Source: Alphaproteobacteria bacterium (lineage in GTDB: Bacteria > Pseudomonadota > Alphaproteobacteria > Rhizobiales > Hyphomicrobiaceae). Taken from it: DNA of 5,646 nucleotides. The translations under genes and the position numbers were made by a program. Numbering within the stretch: the stretch's first letter is position 1; each line of letters begins with the position of its first letter. Location: the NCBI GenBank assembly GCA_005888525.1, contig VBAB01000059.1, positions 1 through 5,646 of the forward strand, written 5' to 3'. The notes under the pieces are model-generated. The model saw only the letters and a list, made by a program, of their open reading frames with translations, was not told where the DNA came from and searched no databases. Shown here piece after piece: positions 5,439-5,646 of this stretch.

Positions 5439-5646
5439 ATGACGCAAACCAACAACCGCTTTCTCGACGAGCTGGCCAAGCTCATGACCGACGCGGCGGG
5501 CGCCGCGCAAGGCATGCGCCGCGATTTCGAGACCATGGTGCGGTCGCAGGGTGAGCGCATGCTGCGCGAGATGGACGTGGTGCAGCGCGAGGAGTTCGAG
5601 GCCGTCAAGGCGATGGCGGTGAAGGCGCGCGAGGAGAACGAGCAGC
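5439..5646 (+). CDS. ubiK: UbiK/BMFP-family accessory protein (3' end beyond window)
   Basis: The first 69 codons are present, beginning MTQTNNRFLDELAKLMTDAA. They match the start of the UbiK/YqiC family, also called BMFP after the Brucella membrane fusogenic protein. Members are small (about 80-120 residues), trimeric and lipid-binding. In enterobacteria UbiK binds UbiJ and assists aerobic ubiquinone biosynthesis. Residues 6-35 form a predicted amphipathic helix with the family pattern F.DELAKLM..AAG...G....FE.MV.....R. Residues 39-69 are rich in Glu, Lys, Arg and heptad-like hydrophobics, the start of the C-terminal coiled coil, and include the typical REEF..VK.MA.KAREENE. The ATG is supported by family alignment; the Shine-Dalgarno is poor (perhaps AGGCG). 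It is transcribed away from lgt, a pairing I recall from other Rhizobiales. Confidence 0.9.
   Translation, partial: MTQTNNRFLDELAKLMTDAAGAAQGMRRDFETMVRSQGERMLREMDVVQREEFEAVKAMAVKAREENEQ

Noticed and set aside
4403..5554. Long + strand open frame of 383 codons antisense to lgt
   Set aside because: Lgt on the minus strand is unmistakable; the + product is Arg/His/Gln-rich and resembles no family. Long antisense frames are expected in high-GC genes.

Overview
The window looks like chromosomal DNA of a high-GC alphaproteobacterium, most likely of the Hyphomicrobiales (Rhizobiales). This rests on the base composition, the alphaproteobacterial style of the Lgt, MidA-like and PgeF proteins, and the gene order ubiK / lgt / MidA-like methyltransferase / pgeF / lipoprotein, which I recall from Bradyrhizobium and Rhodopseudomonas relatives. 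The genus cannot be fixed from this sequence alone.

Layout from right to left, which is the direction of transcription for five of the six genes. At the right edge the start of a UbiK/BMFP-family gene (5439 onward, + strand, cut by the window) diverges across a 148-bp gap from lgt (5290-4451, -). lgt overlaps by 14 bp a MidA/NDUFAF7-type SAM-dependent methyltransferase gene (4464-3151, -). After 101 bp comes a complete orphan TctC/Bug-type periplasmic solute-binding protein gene (3049-2066, -). A further 47 bp on is pgeF (2018-1251, -), the purine-nucleoside phosphorylase/laccase-domain protein. After a 201-bp gap a lipoprotein gene (1049 to beyond position 1, -) runs off the left edge.

Two things stand out. 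First, the methyltransferase gene carries a 177-bp composite palindromic repeat (3845-4021), made of four consecutive hairpins and read through in frame. It adds about 60 residues (148-207) to a loop of the protein without breaking it. This resembles the protein-coding palindromic elements described in Rickettsia and contains the recurrent repeat-derived peptide PLTPTLSPRGEG. Second, the lipoprotein is a tandem duplication of one roughly 105-residue domain. Its landmark residues recur at a constant offset of 170 residues, and its true start appears to be a GTG with a strong ribosome binding site.

Functionally the cluster is mixed housekeeping: cell-envelope lipoprotein maturation (Lgt, with a lipoprotein encoded nearby), respiratory chain support (MidA-like and UbiK-like proteins) and purine nucleoside salvage or peptidoglycan editing (PgeF). 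The tctC gene is the misfit, a transport receptor without its TctA/TctB membrane partners, apparently inserted between two genes that are normally close together. I see no convincing new defence or mobile system, CRISPR array, tRNA or rRNA here.
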